Assembly (NCBI GenBank): GCA_904382605.1
Contig: CAJFJA010000010.1
Coordinates: forward strand, 1 to 64,000
Direction of reading: 5' to 3'
Length of the DNA stretch: 64,000 nucleotides
Source of the DNA: Candidatus Alloclostridium intestinigallinarum
Lineage (GTDB): Bacteria; Bacillota; Clostridia; Christensenellales; UBA3700
Shown: positions 16,561 through 23,961 of the stretch, piece after piece
Layout of the letters: every line of letters starts with the position of its first letter
How positions within the stretch are numbered: position 1 is the stretch's first letter
Position numbers and translations under genes: made by a program
Notes under the pieces: model-generated
The model's input: only the letters and a program-made list of their open reading frames with translations
The model's database searches: none
What the model was told of the DNA's origin: nothing

Positions 16561-17001
16561 GGGACGGGCGCGCGGCGAACAGGGAGCGCGTGGCGCTCCA
16601 CCCATGATTAAGCCGTGAAGTGACCGAAAAGGCTCATAACGGTTTTTATCTCTGCAATACTTTGGCTTTTTTATTCTCTATGGATAAAATACAATCGTTT
16701 ACCAAAAATCTTGGTATCGGATTGTTTTCATATCTTTATAAAAAGAGTGTCCACTAAAGTGGACAGGGAGCGCGTGGCATTCCCGGTCATACCTTGAAGG
16801 GAGCGCGTGGCGCTCCACCCATGATAATCTGCGAAGCAACCAAGCTATAATGCCGAATTGCTTTCTTCGCAGAGTAATCTAATCAGCCTGCGGCGGCTCA
16901 CCGCCCGAAAGCAGTGCGATTAAAGTGTTCTACTGAGGTTGGGTATGGGTACTTCTTCGTAATGCCTTTGCTTGATTACCATAAAAACAGGCGATTTTCT
17001 G
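16561..17001. repeat. Intergenic module mosaic with partial copy of the thiT-leader element
   Basis: Contains GGAGCGCG hairpins (about 16583 and 16801), ACCAAAAATCTTGGT (about 16699), TGTCCACTAAAGTGGACA (16748-16765) and, at 16816-16940, about 110 bp homologous in inverse orientation to the element in the thiT leader (25158-25385). This copy lacks the matching terminal repeat. No gene is seen. Confidence 0.7.
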
Positions 17002-17527
17002 TTGTCAAGCAGTACTTGACAAGACTGTTATAAATCTATGCGGCAAAAAATACTCTTGTCAAGTAGTAACTGACAAGCCTGTCTTACTCACTATCAAAAA
17101 TAATCTTGTCAAGTAGTACCTGACAAGCCTGTTCTACTTAGTGTCAAGAATATTCTTGTCAAGTAGTACCTGACAAGTCTGTTTTACTTACTATCAAAAA
17201 TACTCTTGTCAAGTAGTACCTGACAAGTATGTTTTACTTGCTATCAATAACAATCTTGTCAAGCAGTACCTGACAAGATTGTTAAAACTTTTAACAAAAA
17301 GTAGGCGTGTCAAGTAGTACCTGACAAGTCAATTAAAACTTTTAACAAAAAGTAACGTGTCAAGTAGCACTTGACAAGCCTATGTTACTTACTATCTAAA
17401 ATACTCTTGTCAAGTAGTACCTGACAAGTCTGTTTTGCTTACTATCAATAACAATCTTGTCAAGTAGTACCTGACAAGCCTGTCTTACTTACTATCAAAA
17501 ATACTCTTGTCAAGTAGTACCTGACAG
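17002..17527. repeat. 50-bp tandem palindrome array 3 (11 copies)
   Basis: Eleven copies at about 17002, 17055, 17105, 17155, 17205, 17255, 17306, 17356, 17405, 17455 and 17505. Two central copies have an alternative linker (TTAACAAAAAGTA). The last copy joins a GCGGCAAGCCGCCGC hairpin at GACA|GCGG and then the TCATACCTTGAAG connector. Same orientation as array 1. 17528-17678 holds nothing else recognisable. Confidence 0.9.
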
Positions 17528-17678
17528 CGGCAAGCCGCCGCTCCCGGTCATACCTTGAAGTGACAGAAAAAGTATTGCGGCATATCTCTCCGTAATGCTT
17601 TTTCTTGCAATTTCGCAATGCTTGCAAAATGAGTTCAAGCTTTTTCTTGCAATGCTGTTGTATTATAATTTTGCAATT

Positions 17679-18368
17679 TTAAATACTTAGAATATTTATG
17701 ATTTTTTCACGCGCGGCGTTGAGTTCCGCTTCGTCCACGCTCCTCTTGTCGCGGGGGGAAGGCAGGTTTACGTCCAGCATTATATCGCAGGGACTTCCGC
17801 CCAGAACCACTACTCTGTCCGCGCACATGAGCGCTTCTTCCACGTCGTGCGTGACGAAAAGAACGGTCGCGCCGTACATACCCGCCTTTACCAGGTTGTC
17901 GATGATTCCGCGCTTTATTCCTATATCTAGGGCGCGGAAAGGTTCGTCGAGCAAAAGCGTCTGCGCGCCGTAGGCAATCGCCCGCGCGAGCGATACCCTG
18001 CTGGCTTCTCCGCCGCTTATTCTGAGCGGATACTTGCCCGCAAGACGGGCAATGCCCATATCTTCAAGCGCACGCATGGCGCGCGACCTTACGTTCTCCT
18101 TTTCGCCGCGGAGCACGTATTCCACGTTTTCGAGCACGGTCATGGACGGGATAAGTCTGCTTTCCTGGAACACGTATCCGCACGTGCCGAAGCCGCGTAT
18201 TTCCCCGCCGCAGACCAGCAGATTCGCCACGGCGTTCAGGAGCGTGGATTTACCGCACCCCGACTTGCCCATTATGCAAAGCGTGGTGTGCGGAGCGACT
18301 TCCAGATTGAAGCCGCCGAATACGACTTTATCCTTATAACTGACGCGCAAATCAGATATTGTCGGCAC
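17679..18368 (-). CDS. ABC transporter ATP-binding protein (SsuB/TauB/ThiZ type)
   Basis: 229 residues; the energising ATPase of the importer formed with the next two genes. Walker A GKSGCGKST (residues 34-42), Q-loop Gln68, signature ISGGE (117-121), Walker B TLLLDEP (137-143), switch His174. Length and the EEAL motif after the His fit the nitrate/sulfonate/pyrimidine-precursor subgroup. Its start overlaps the permease gene by 17 bp, so the two are co-translated. Fully intact motifs contrast with the degenerate ATPase at 21176-22255. Confidence 0.93.
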   Translation of the reverse strand: MPTISDLRVSYKDKVVFGGFNLEVAPHTTLCIMGKSGCGKSTLLNAVANLLVCGGEIRGFGTCGYVFQESRLIPSMTVLENVEYVLRGEKENVRSRAMRALEDMGIARLAGKYPLRISGGEASRVSLARAIAYGAQTLLLDEPFRALDIGIKRGIIDNLVKAGMYGATVLFVTHDVEEALMCADRVVVLGGSPCDIMLDVNLPSPRDKRSVDEAELNAAREKIINILSI

Positions 18369-19131
18369 AATTCCACCTCAAAGCGTATTTTTTAATCAAA
18401 GCGACTATCCCTTCCAAAGCGGCAGAAAGCACTATCGCGACAAGTGTGTATGCGATGAGCACGTCCGTTTCCAGATACATCTGGGCAAGGCTCATCGACT
18501 GCCCTATACTGCGTGCGGTATTGGACATGACCTCGGCGGCGATGATGAGTTTCACCATAAGTCCGAGTGTGGACTGCACGCCGGAAAGTATCGAGGGCAT
18601 TGACTGGGGGATATACAGTTTAACCGCGGTACGCGCCCGCGGCACGTTGTAAATTCTGCTCATCTGTTTCAGTTTTTCGTCCACGCCCTGCACCGCGTTC
18701 AATATGGTGGTATACAGCACGGGGAATACGATGAACACGCTGACCACGACGGGAAGAATACGGTTGCTCACCCACAAAAGGCAGAGCAGAATCACCGACA
18801 TTGTGGGCACGGCGCGCGAGATGAGCACGAGCGGCGCAAGCAGCTTTTCCACGGGTTTGAAGAACGCCGCGGGCAGAGCCAGCGCCAGCGCGAGAATAAG
18901 GGAGATTGCAAAGCCGATAAGCGTTCTTAAAAGCGTTCCGCCCGCCGCCGCGTAAAAGTCCGCGGACGCGAGCAACTCTCCCAGGCCGCGGAAAGTTTCG
19001 CCTATCGTGGGCAGGACGATGGGAAGGTCTACGGCATAGGCGGCAACCGCCCATACCGCAAATACAAGCCCCACCGTTATAAGTGGATATAACAGGCTTA
19101 CAACCTTAACCGCCCTGCCGCCGCCTTTCAT
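18352..19131 (-). CDS. ABC transporter permease (SsuC/TauC/ThiX type)
   Basis: 259 residues with six predicted membrane segments (about 12-34, 65-95, 98-120, 125-145, 190-210, 225-250). The cytoplasmic coupling loop is YNVPRARTAVKLYIPQSMPSILSG, the EAA-like motif of this importer class. It overlaps the ATPase gene downstream by 17 bp and the binding-protein gene upstream by 4 bp. Subfamily members take up sulfonates, taurine, nitrate, aromatic compounds or thiamin pyrimidine precursors; the substrate is not determinable here. Confidence 0.9.
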   Translation of the reverse strand: MKGGGRAVKVVSLLYPLITVGLVFAVWAVAAYAVDLPIVLPTIGETFRGLGELLASADFYAAAGGTLLRTLIGFAISLILALALALPAAFFKPVEKLLAPLVLISRAVPTMSVILLCLLWVSNRILPVVVSVFIVFPVLYTTILNAVQGVDEKLKQMSRIYNVPRARTAVKLYIPQSMPSILSGVQSTLGLMVKLIIAAEVMSNTARSIGQSMSLAQMYLETDVLIAYTLVAIVLSAALEGIVALIKKYALRWNCADNI

Positions 19132-20165
19132 TGCGCAAAGTAAAAGCTACTGCCCTTTGCGGGAACGCTTCCGCCGATTGAGTTTGCGTTCACGCCCGCC
19201 ACGGTGGTAAGCATGGAGTAAATTTCGTCAAGTCCGCTTTCCGTAGCCGCGGAAACTATGTTCACGCTGCTCCGTTTGATTATGTCGGCGGTTATGCTTG
19301 CGGGCAAAGAAGTCGCTTCGTACACGCCCTTGATTGCGGCGGCTGCTGCAGCCGCGCCCTCGTCGCCGGAGGTCATTTCTTCAACGTCGGCGGCAAGCCT
19401 TTCCAAAAGCGCGTTCACGAAAGCGGTATCTTCCGCAAGCGAAGATTTCATTATAAGCACCGCCTGGGAATATCCGCCCGTGGTGCCGTTAGACTCGTTC
19501 CACAGCTCCTGCAGGCTGGCTTTTTCCGTAAGTCCCTTGTTCTTTGCGCCCGTGGAAACGGCGGGTTCGCCGATAATTCCGTAAGCCGCCTTGCCCGTAA
19601 CCACCAGCGGTATCACCGCAGAGCCGTCGGCGCCGTAGACGAGCGTGACTTTACCTTCCGCCGCGGTTACGCTCGCGGTGTCGCCCGCCACGACGTATTC
19701 CACGCCCGCTTTGGTAAGCATCGCCTTGAAGAGGGAATCGGGCACGCTGTTCTGACCTATGGAAGCCACTATCTGCCCTTCAAGCTGCGTAAGGTCTGTC
19801 ACTTCGGGAGTGTCCGCAAGCCCCACCATATACAGGTTGCCGTGCGTTACCGTGGCGATAACCTTAATATCCGTTCCCTTGTTGTACAGATTTGCCGCCA
19901 CGTTTGCCGGCACTATCGCCATATCCGCCGTAGCCGCGCGCGTGCCTATTTCGCTTGAATTCACCACCTGTGCGCCTACGCTTACGGTGTCGGAATAAGT
20001 AAATACTTCTTCCGCAAGCCCGGCTATCGCCAAAGCGGGCGCTCCGTCGGGAGCCACTATCACATATTCGCCGTCGGGCACGGTGGTGCACGCCATGGCG
20101 CCGACGATGATTGCGGCTGTGAGCACGACTGCCGCCATAATAAGCAACAGAGATTTTTTCTTCAT
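19128..20165 (-). CDS. NMT1/SsuA-like substrate-binding lipoprotein
   Basis: 345 residues. The N terminus is a signal sequence (MKKKSLLLIMAAVVLTAAIIVGAMAC) with a possible lipobox AMAC, so Cys26 is the probable lipid anchor. The mature part has the two-lobe NMT1/THI5/SsuA pattern: APDGAPALAIAGL at the start, IASIGQNSVPDSLF, ATADMAIVPANVAANLY. Clostridial operons with a TM1266-type regulator followed by exactly this ABC trio are familiar, but the ligand is unproven. A nearby thiT suggests interest in thiamin, yet no TPP riboswitch precedes this operon. SD AAGGAGGT. Confidence 0.88.
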   Translation of the reverse strand: MKKKSLLLIMAAVVLTAAIIVGAMACTTVPDGEYVIVAPDGAPALAIAGLAEEVFTYSDTVSVGAQVVNSSEIGTRAATADMAIVPANVAANLYNKGTDIKVIATVTHGNLYMVGLADTPEVTDLTQLEGQIVASIGQNSVPDSLFKAMLTKAGVEYVVAGDTASVTAAEGKVTLVYGADGSAVIPLVVTGKAAYGIIGEPAVSTGAKNKGLTEKASLQELWNESNGTTGGYSQAVLIMKSSLAEDTAFVNALLERLAADVEEMTSGDEGAAAAAAAIKGVYEATSLPASITADIIKRSSVNIVSAATESGLDEIYSMLTTVAGVNANSIGGSVPAKGSSFYFAQ

Positions 20166-20223
20166 AATACCTCCTTGCCCCTTTTCCGTCTTTTTCGGGG
20201 CATTGCGATTTTTATTTTTCGTT

Positions 20224-20484
20224 TTATTCGGGCAGTTCGATGCTTGTAAGAGCGGACTTTACGCTTACGCCCGAAAGCTTGCCCAGTTTGCCGGACAGCG
20301 CGGAGATAGCCTCGCCGCTGCCCTTTACTATAACGGCAATGGCGTTTACGCCGCTTTCCTTGTCGGGAACGCCCATGCGCCCGGTGATGATTTCCGCATA
20401 ATCCGACAAAAGCGACTGCACTTTTGCGGCGGTCTCCTTGCACGGATTGCTCAGCACTATGCCGATAACGCCCAGTCTTTTCAC
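20224..20484 (-). CDS. TM1266-family iron-only hydrogenase system putative regulator
   Basis: 86 residues, an ACT-like alpha/beta fold (KRLGVIGIVLSNPCKETAAKVQSLLSDYAEIITGRMGVP). I start at a GTG with SD AAGGAG 8 nt upstream; the longer frame lacks an SD and runs through a terminator hairpin. The family (TIGR03959) is named for its co-occurrence with [FeFe]-hydrogenase maturation genes. No hydrogenase gene is visible here; instead it heads the ABC importer operon. The role is therefore probably ligand-responsive regulation, which is inferred. Confidence 0.85.
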   Translation of the reverse strand: MKRLGVIGIVLSNPCKETAAKVQSLLSDYAEIITGRMGVPDKESGVNAIAVIVKGSGEAISALSGKLGKLSGVSVKSALTSIELPE

Positions 20485-20670
20485 TTTCCGCTCCTTTTCC
20501 TTAAATGAGTTTCCCGAAATACCGCGGGAATGCAAAAACGCACCCCGAAACAGGGTGCGTAAAATATCTGCAAATATAAGCGTAAACGCTCCGCCTCCTG
20601 CTCGCCGAAAACTCATTGATACGGATATGGTATTTTACTTCGGCGTAGGAACACTCTTCCGCCTCGGTGT
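20485..20670 (-). promoter_or_regulatory. Leader RNA with internal terminator before the TM1266-ABC operon
   Basis: About 185 nt between a good promoter and the GTG. It can form CGCCGAA/TTCGGCG with flanking TCCT/AGGA. It ends in an ACGCACCC/GGGTGCGT hairpin followed by TTTTT (about 20534-20561) well before the start codon. An upstream GTAAAATA is an exact complement of TATTTTAC at the terminator base, so an alternative fold exists. This is the layout of an attenuator or riboswitch. It does not match TPP, SAM, FMN, lysine, purine or ZTP consensus by eye. Confidence 0.55.
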
Positions 20671-20676
20671 AAACGT

Positions 20677-20706
20677 ATTATATACCTTCGAGCAAGCCTT
20701 CGTCAA
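20677..20706 (-). promoter_or_regulatory. Promoter of the TM1266-ABC operon
   Basis: TTGACG (20701-20706) and TATAAT (20677-20682) on the minus strand, 18-bp spacer. It is placed so that the transcript begins near 20670, giving a leader of about 185 nt. Confidence 0.75.
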
Positions 20707-20717
20707 GCAAAAGCGCG

Positions 20718-21075
20718 TCAGACTTTTCTTCTCTTCCTGATTAAGAAGAATATGCCCGTGCCGATAAGCGCCGCTCCGACAACGCTTCCTACTGCGATAC
20801 CGGCAATCTCTCCGCCGGTAAGCGCGGCGTCCGGATTCGTATCGGGCAGCGGTTCGGCGGACGCGACCGTAACGGTTACGTCGGAATCTTCCGCCAGCGC
20901 ATCTCCTTCCACCGTGCCGCCGCGACAAGAACCGCCGCGCACATATATGCCTTCGCCGCCGAGAGCCGCACTGTTAATCCGCTATTTTTCCGCTTTTCAT
21001 GACGAGCGTGCCGCCCAGAACGCGCACTCCGCCGCTTTCACTCTTGTTCCGTTGACTGCCGCACGGCGCAAGTTT
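20718..21075 (-). pseudogene. Truncated, frameshifted 3' end of a surface-anchored repeat protein
   Basis: The minus strand reads GGVRVLGGTLVMKSGKIAD, then one extra T shifts the frame, and the expected continuation NSAALGGEGIYVRGGS...VTVTV follows. This motif is typical of repeat adhesins of gut bacteria. The tail LPDTN...GIAVGSVVGAALIGTGIFFLI-RKRRKV is a C-terminal membrane anchor with basic end, resembling a sorting signal without the usual Gly. The 5' side is cut by a dispersed element at 21085. No full gene remains. Confidence 0.7.
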
Positions 21076-21084
21076 GGGCGTAGA

Positions 21085-21180
21085 GATTTTCGAATGATTT
21101 TGCTTAAGACCGAGCGAAGTCGTAGCAGCGCTACGTCGAGCGAGGTGTTAAGGAAAAGCGGCGAAAAGATCACGTTCAAA
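21085..21180 (-). repeat. GAGCGAAGTCG dispersed element (copy 2, inverse orientation)
   Basis: The plus strand reads AGAGATTTTCG...GAGCGAAGTCGTAGCAGCGCTACGTCG...GGCGAAAAGATC, the inverse orientation of the copies at 11.6, 40.7 and 46.6 kb. It contains the CGTAGC/GCTACG stem. It separates the broken surface gene from the degenerate ABC ATPase and overlaps that gene's last codons. Confidence 0.75.
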
Positions 21181-22255
21181 CCGTGTCGTTGCGGCAGGAA
21201 ACGGAACCGACGGAATATCCGCTGGAAGGGTCGAATATAAAGGCGGCTTGTCTGATTGTAACATCCACTTCCTGTCCGACGTCCGCAATCCCGTTGCAGT
21301 AAATTATTCCGCCGGGGACGCCCAGGCGCAGAAATCTGCCCTTGCCGTCGTCGATAACGCCGAGCACCTTCGCTCCGACCTCTCCGCCCAAACTGACGTC
21401 GCTGCGCCTTACGGCGGCGAGCACCTCTTTTCCGTCGTAAATTCTATTGATAAGCGCGGGACAGGGAACGCGTTTTCCGCCAAGTTCCACGCTCCATACG
21501 CCGTTGAACGCCGCCCTTGCCGGGATACATGTAACGTCCCTTGAAAATGCGTCCACAGCCGCCCTATGAGTAGGATTTTGGTAAATTTCACTCATACTGC
21601 CGCACTGCACCAGCGCGCCGGAATACATTATTCCCACCTTATCGGGAAAGCACACCGCCTCGTATGGGCGCTCGGTGGCGTAGATGACGCGCGAGCCGAG
21701 TTCGCGCACTCCGCGGCACATACGGTTGAACACCCTTTCGCGCTGGGTAAAGGTGAGTTCGGACAACGGCTCGTCAAGTAAAAGCAGGTTTGTTTTTCGC
21801 ACGAAGGCGCGTGCCAGAATCACCTTTGCGATATAGTAAGGCGGAAGCCCCTTCACCTTTTCCGCGAGTATGTCCCCCGCGTCCGCAAGGCGCGCCGCCC
21901 TTTTCAATGCCTCTTTTATCTCTTCCTGCCCCGCTCCGCGCAGAACAAGCGGCTTTACGATATTTTCCGCCGCGCTCTTTTTCCTGTCCAGACTGTCGCG
22001 CCCGAAAGTGTAGCACACTTCCCTGTCTTTAAGCGGCATATCCGGCCAGTTTTTTCCGCCCAGAGTCACTTCTCCGCGGCAGTCTTCCAGCCCCGCCAAG
22101 GCGCGCAAAAGAGTGGTCTTGCCGCTGCCCTCTTCGCCCAGAAGGCACATGACTTCCCCTTCGCGCAGGGAAAAACACACGTCCTTCACCTTGTCGCCGT
22201 AACCGAAGTAGGACGCGGAAAAATTCTTTACTACAAATTCGCCTTTTTCCAACAT
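21176..22255 (-). CDS. Degenerate MalK/PotA-type ABC ATPase, orphan
   Basis: 359 residues. The N-terminal nucleotide-binding domain keeps Walker A GEEGSGKTT (40-48) and Walker B LLLLDEP (157-163). The Q-loop Gln is replaced (CYTFGRD, about residue 85), the LSGGQ signature is GLPPYY (136-141), and the switch His is Glu195 (ATERPYEA). A C-terminal TOBE-like region (about 240-350) follows. No permease or binding protein adjoins it. It may be a non-transport ATPase, a regulator, or a gene in decay; the frame is open and neatly spaced, so it is probably still expressed. The last codons run into a dispersed repeat, so the true C terminus may have been replaced. Confidence 0.75.
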   Translation of the reverse strand: MLEKGEFVVKNFSASYFGYGDKVKDVCFSLREGEVMCLLGEEGSGKTTLLRALAGLEDCRGEVTLGGKNWPDMPLKDREVCYTFGRDSLDRKKSAAENIVKPLVLRGAGQEEIKEALKRAARLADAGDILAEKVKGLPPYYIAKVILARAFVRKTNLLLLDEPLSELTFTQRERVFNRMCRGVRELGSRVIYATERPYEAVCFPDKVGIMYSGALVQCGSMSEIYQNPTHRAAVDAFSRDVTCIPARAAFNGVWSVELGGKRVPCPALINRIYDGKEVLAAVRRSDVSLGGEVGAKVLGVIDDGKGRFLRLGVPGGIIYCNGIADVGQEVDVTIRQAAFIFDPSSGYSVGSVSCRNDTV

Positions 22256-22592
22256 ATCTACATTTTATCATAAAAGCTGCTCTGCCGCAAGCCCCGGAAC
22301 AAAATACCGGCTTGCCGCTACGGGCATCAGGTTGAAAACTTTTCCGAATTTTCAAAAAGTTTTCGATTTACCGCCTTTTCGCCGCCGATTTACCTGAAAA
22401 ATTCCCGCCGGATTGCCGACCGATATTTCGCCAAATTGCCGAAAAATTTTTCGCCAACTTACCGCAAAATCACAATAACAATCATATATCTACTATTTTT
22501 CTTGAAATAAATTTCCTTGAAATGTGGTAAAAATGTTGTATTTATTTATCTTTCGTGCTATACTCGATATATAACAAAGTAAGGATGATATT
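22256..22592. other. AT-rich intergenic region with degenerate short repeats
   Basis: Holds a GAAAACTTT/AAAGTTTTC hairpin (about 22333-22363) and several loose copies of TTACCG/ATTGCCGAAAAATT-like words, reminiscent of the 31-bp repeats at 61760-61880. The right end carries the promoter of the DUF4143 gene. No other gene is seen. Confidence 0.5.
22536..22564 (+). promoter_or_regulatory. Promoter of the DUF4143 ATPase gene
   Basis: TTGTAT (22536-22541) and TATACT (22559-22564), 17-bp spacer, 28 bp before the ATG. Confidence 0.7.
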
Positions 22593-23867
22593 ATGAAAGA
22601 ATACAGAAAACGCATAGCAGACGATATCCTGCGGGAAAAGTTGGAAGGAAAAGGTGCCGTTTTGATAGAGGGACCTAAATGGTGCGGCAAAACCACCACA
22701 GCGGAGCAAACGGCAGCAAGCGTGCTTTATATGGACGACCCGTCGAATATCGGTCAGAATATTTCCCTGGCGCAAATATCGCCCGGAAAACTGCTTGCCG
22801 GAAAAACGCCGAGGCTTATAGACGAATGGCAGATTGCGCCCAAGCTATGGGACGCGATACGTTTTGAAACAGACCACCGCGGTGAGCAAGGGCAGTTCAT
22901 ACTCACAGGCTCGGCAGTACCGCCGGATACGGACGAGATAAAACATAGCGGCACGGGACGGTTTTCCTTTATGTTAATGCGCACGATGACCCTTTACGAA
23001 TCGGGCGAAAGTTCCGGCGAAGTGAGCCTGGCCGACCTTTTCACCTCGCCCGAAAGTATCAACGGCTCTTCCGATTGCGACATAGACAGGCTGGCATTCC
23101 TCGTCTGCCGCGGCGGGTGGCCGCAGGCTGTCGGTATGCGCGACAAAATCGCATTGCAACAGGCTGTCGACTATTGCGACGGAGTAATACGCTCGGACAT
23201 AAACCGCGCAGACAACGTAAATAAAAACCCTGAGCGCGTAAAGCGGTTGATGCGTTCGTTTGCAAGGGCGCAAGGCAGTCAGACGCCCATATCTGTAATA
23301 GCCGACGACATCTCCGCAAACGAAGGCAGTTCTCTCAGCGACGACAGCGTAGCGCGCTATATAGAGGCGCTTAAAAAAATCTTCGTCATAGAGGATATGC
23401 CTGCGTGGAATGTCAACTTACGTTCTAAAACGGCTATCCGCACTTCCGATACGCGCTACTACACCGATCCGTCCATCGCCGCGGCAATGCTCGGTCTGGG
23501 TCCGAAAGACCTTATCGCCGACCTCTCTACTTTCGGGTTTTTGTTCGAAACGCTCGCCGTACGCGATCTGCGCGTATATGCCGACTCGCTCGGCGGCGGC
23601 GTATATCACTACCGCGACAAAGACGGCTTGGAATGCGACGCCGTCATTCATCTCAGAAACGGCGCGTACGGTCTTATCGAAATCAAGCTGGGCGGCGATA
23701 AACTTATCGAAGAAGGCGTGGAGTCGCTCAAAACTTTGGCCGCGAAAATAGATACTTCCAAATCGCCCGCCCCATCCTTCCTCGCCGTGCTGACGGGTAC
23801 AGGCAACTACGCATACAGGAGGAAGGACGGAGTGTATATCATACCAGTATCCACCTTGAAAAACTGA
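22593..23867 (+). CDS. ATP-binding protein with AAA_14 and DUF4143 domains
   Basis: 424 residues. The N-terminal P-loop domain has Walker A GPKWCGKTT (27-35) and a LIDEWQIAPKLWD Walker B-like segment near 87-100; the ILTGSAVP sensor follows. The C-terminal DUF4143 domain carries a DUxK-type nuclease-like pattern (RDLRVYADSLGGGVYHYRDKDGLECDAVI...YGLIEIKLGG). This is a common stand-alone family in gut anaerobes, often many paralogues per genome, with no established function. SD AAGGATG; its own promoter; monocistronic, ending at a terminator shared with thiT. Confidence 0.9.
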   Translation: MKEYRKRIADDILREKLEGKGAVLIEGPKWCGKTTTAEQTAASVLYMDDPSNIGQNISLAQISPGKLLAGKTPRLIDEWQIAPKLWDAIRFETDHRGEQGQFILTGSAVPPDTDEIKHSGTGRFSFMLMRTMTLYESGESSGEVSLADLFTSPESINGSSDCDIDRLAFLVCRGGWPQAVGMRDKIALQQAVDYCDGVIRSDINRADNVNKNPERVKRLMRSFARAQGSQTPISVIADDISANEGSSLSDDSVARYIEALKKIFVIEDMPAWNVNLRSKTAIRTSDTRYYTDPSIAAAMLGLGPKDLIADLSTFGFLFETLAVRDLRVYADSLGGGVYHYRDKDGLECDAVIHLRNGAYGLIEIKLGGDKLIEEGVESLKTLAAKIDTSKSPAPSFLAVLTGTGNYAYRRKDGVYIIPVSTLKN

Positions 23868-23900
23868 ACTTCCCCCCTACTGTCTTCGGGTAAAGCGAGA

Positions 23901-23928
23901 AAAACGCCGAGCCAAAGCCCGGCGTTTT
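23901..23928. terminator. Bidirectional terminator between DUF4143 gene and thiT
   Basis: AAAACGCCG/CGGCGTTTT (23901-23909 with 23920-23928) around a 10-nt loop. It has T-runs on both strands, so it can end both convergent transcripts. Confidence 0.85.
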
Positions 23929-23961
23929 CACATAACAATTGTACCCGTAGCAGCCCCGGCG

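Noticed and set aside
16455..16601. 49-residue N-terminal extension of the GH3 enzyme
   Set aside because: It overlaps the promoter and repeat modules. A strong SD precedes the ATG at 16454.
17002..17527. CRISPR-like array or series of promoters (each unit has TTGACA and TATCAA)
   Set aside because: Linkers are as conserved as the palindromes. TTGACA is forced by the palindrome arm, and the would-be -10 is poor with 16-bp spacing in every unit.
20485..20670. TPP riboswitch before the NMT1-type importer
   Set aside because: No CUGAGA core or GAAAGGAAGC-like strand is present, unlike the clear aptamer before thiT.
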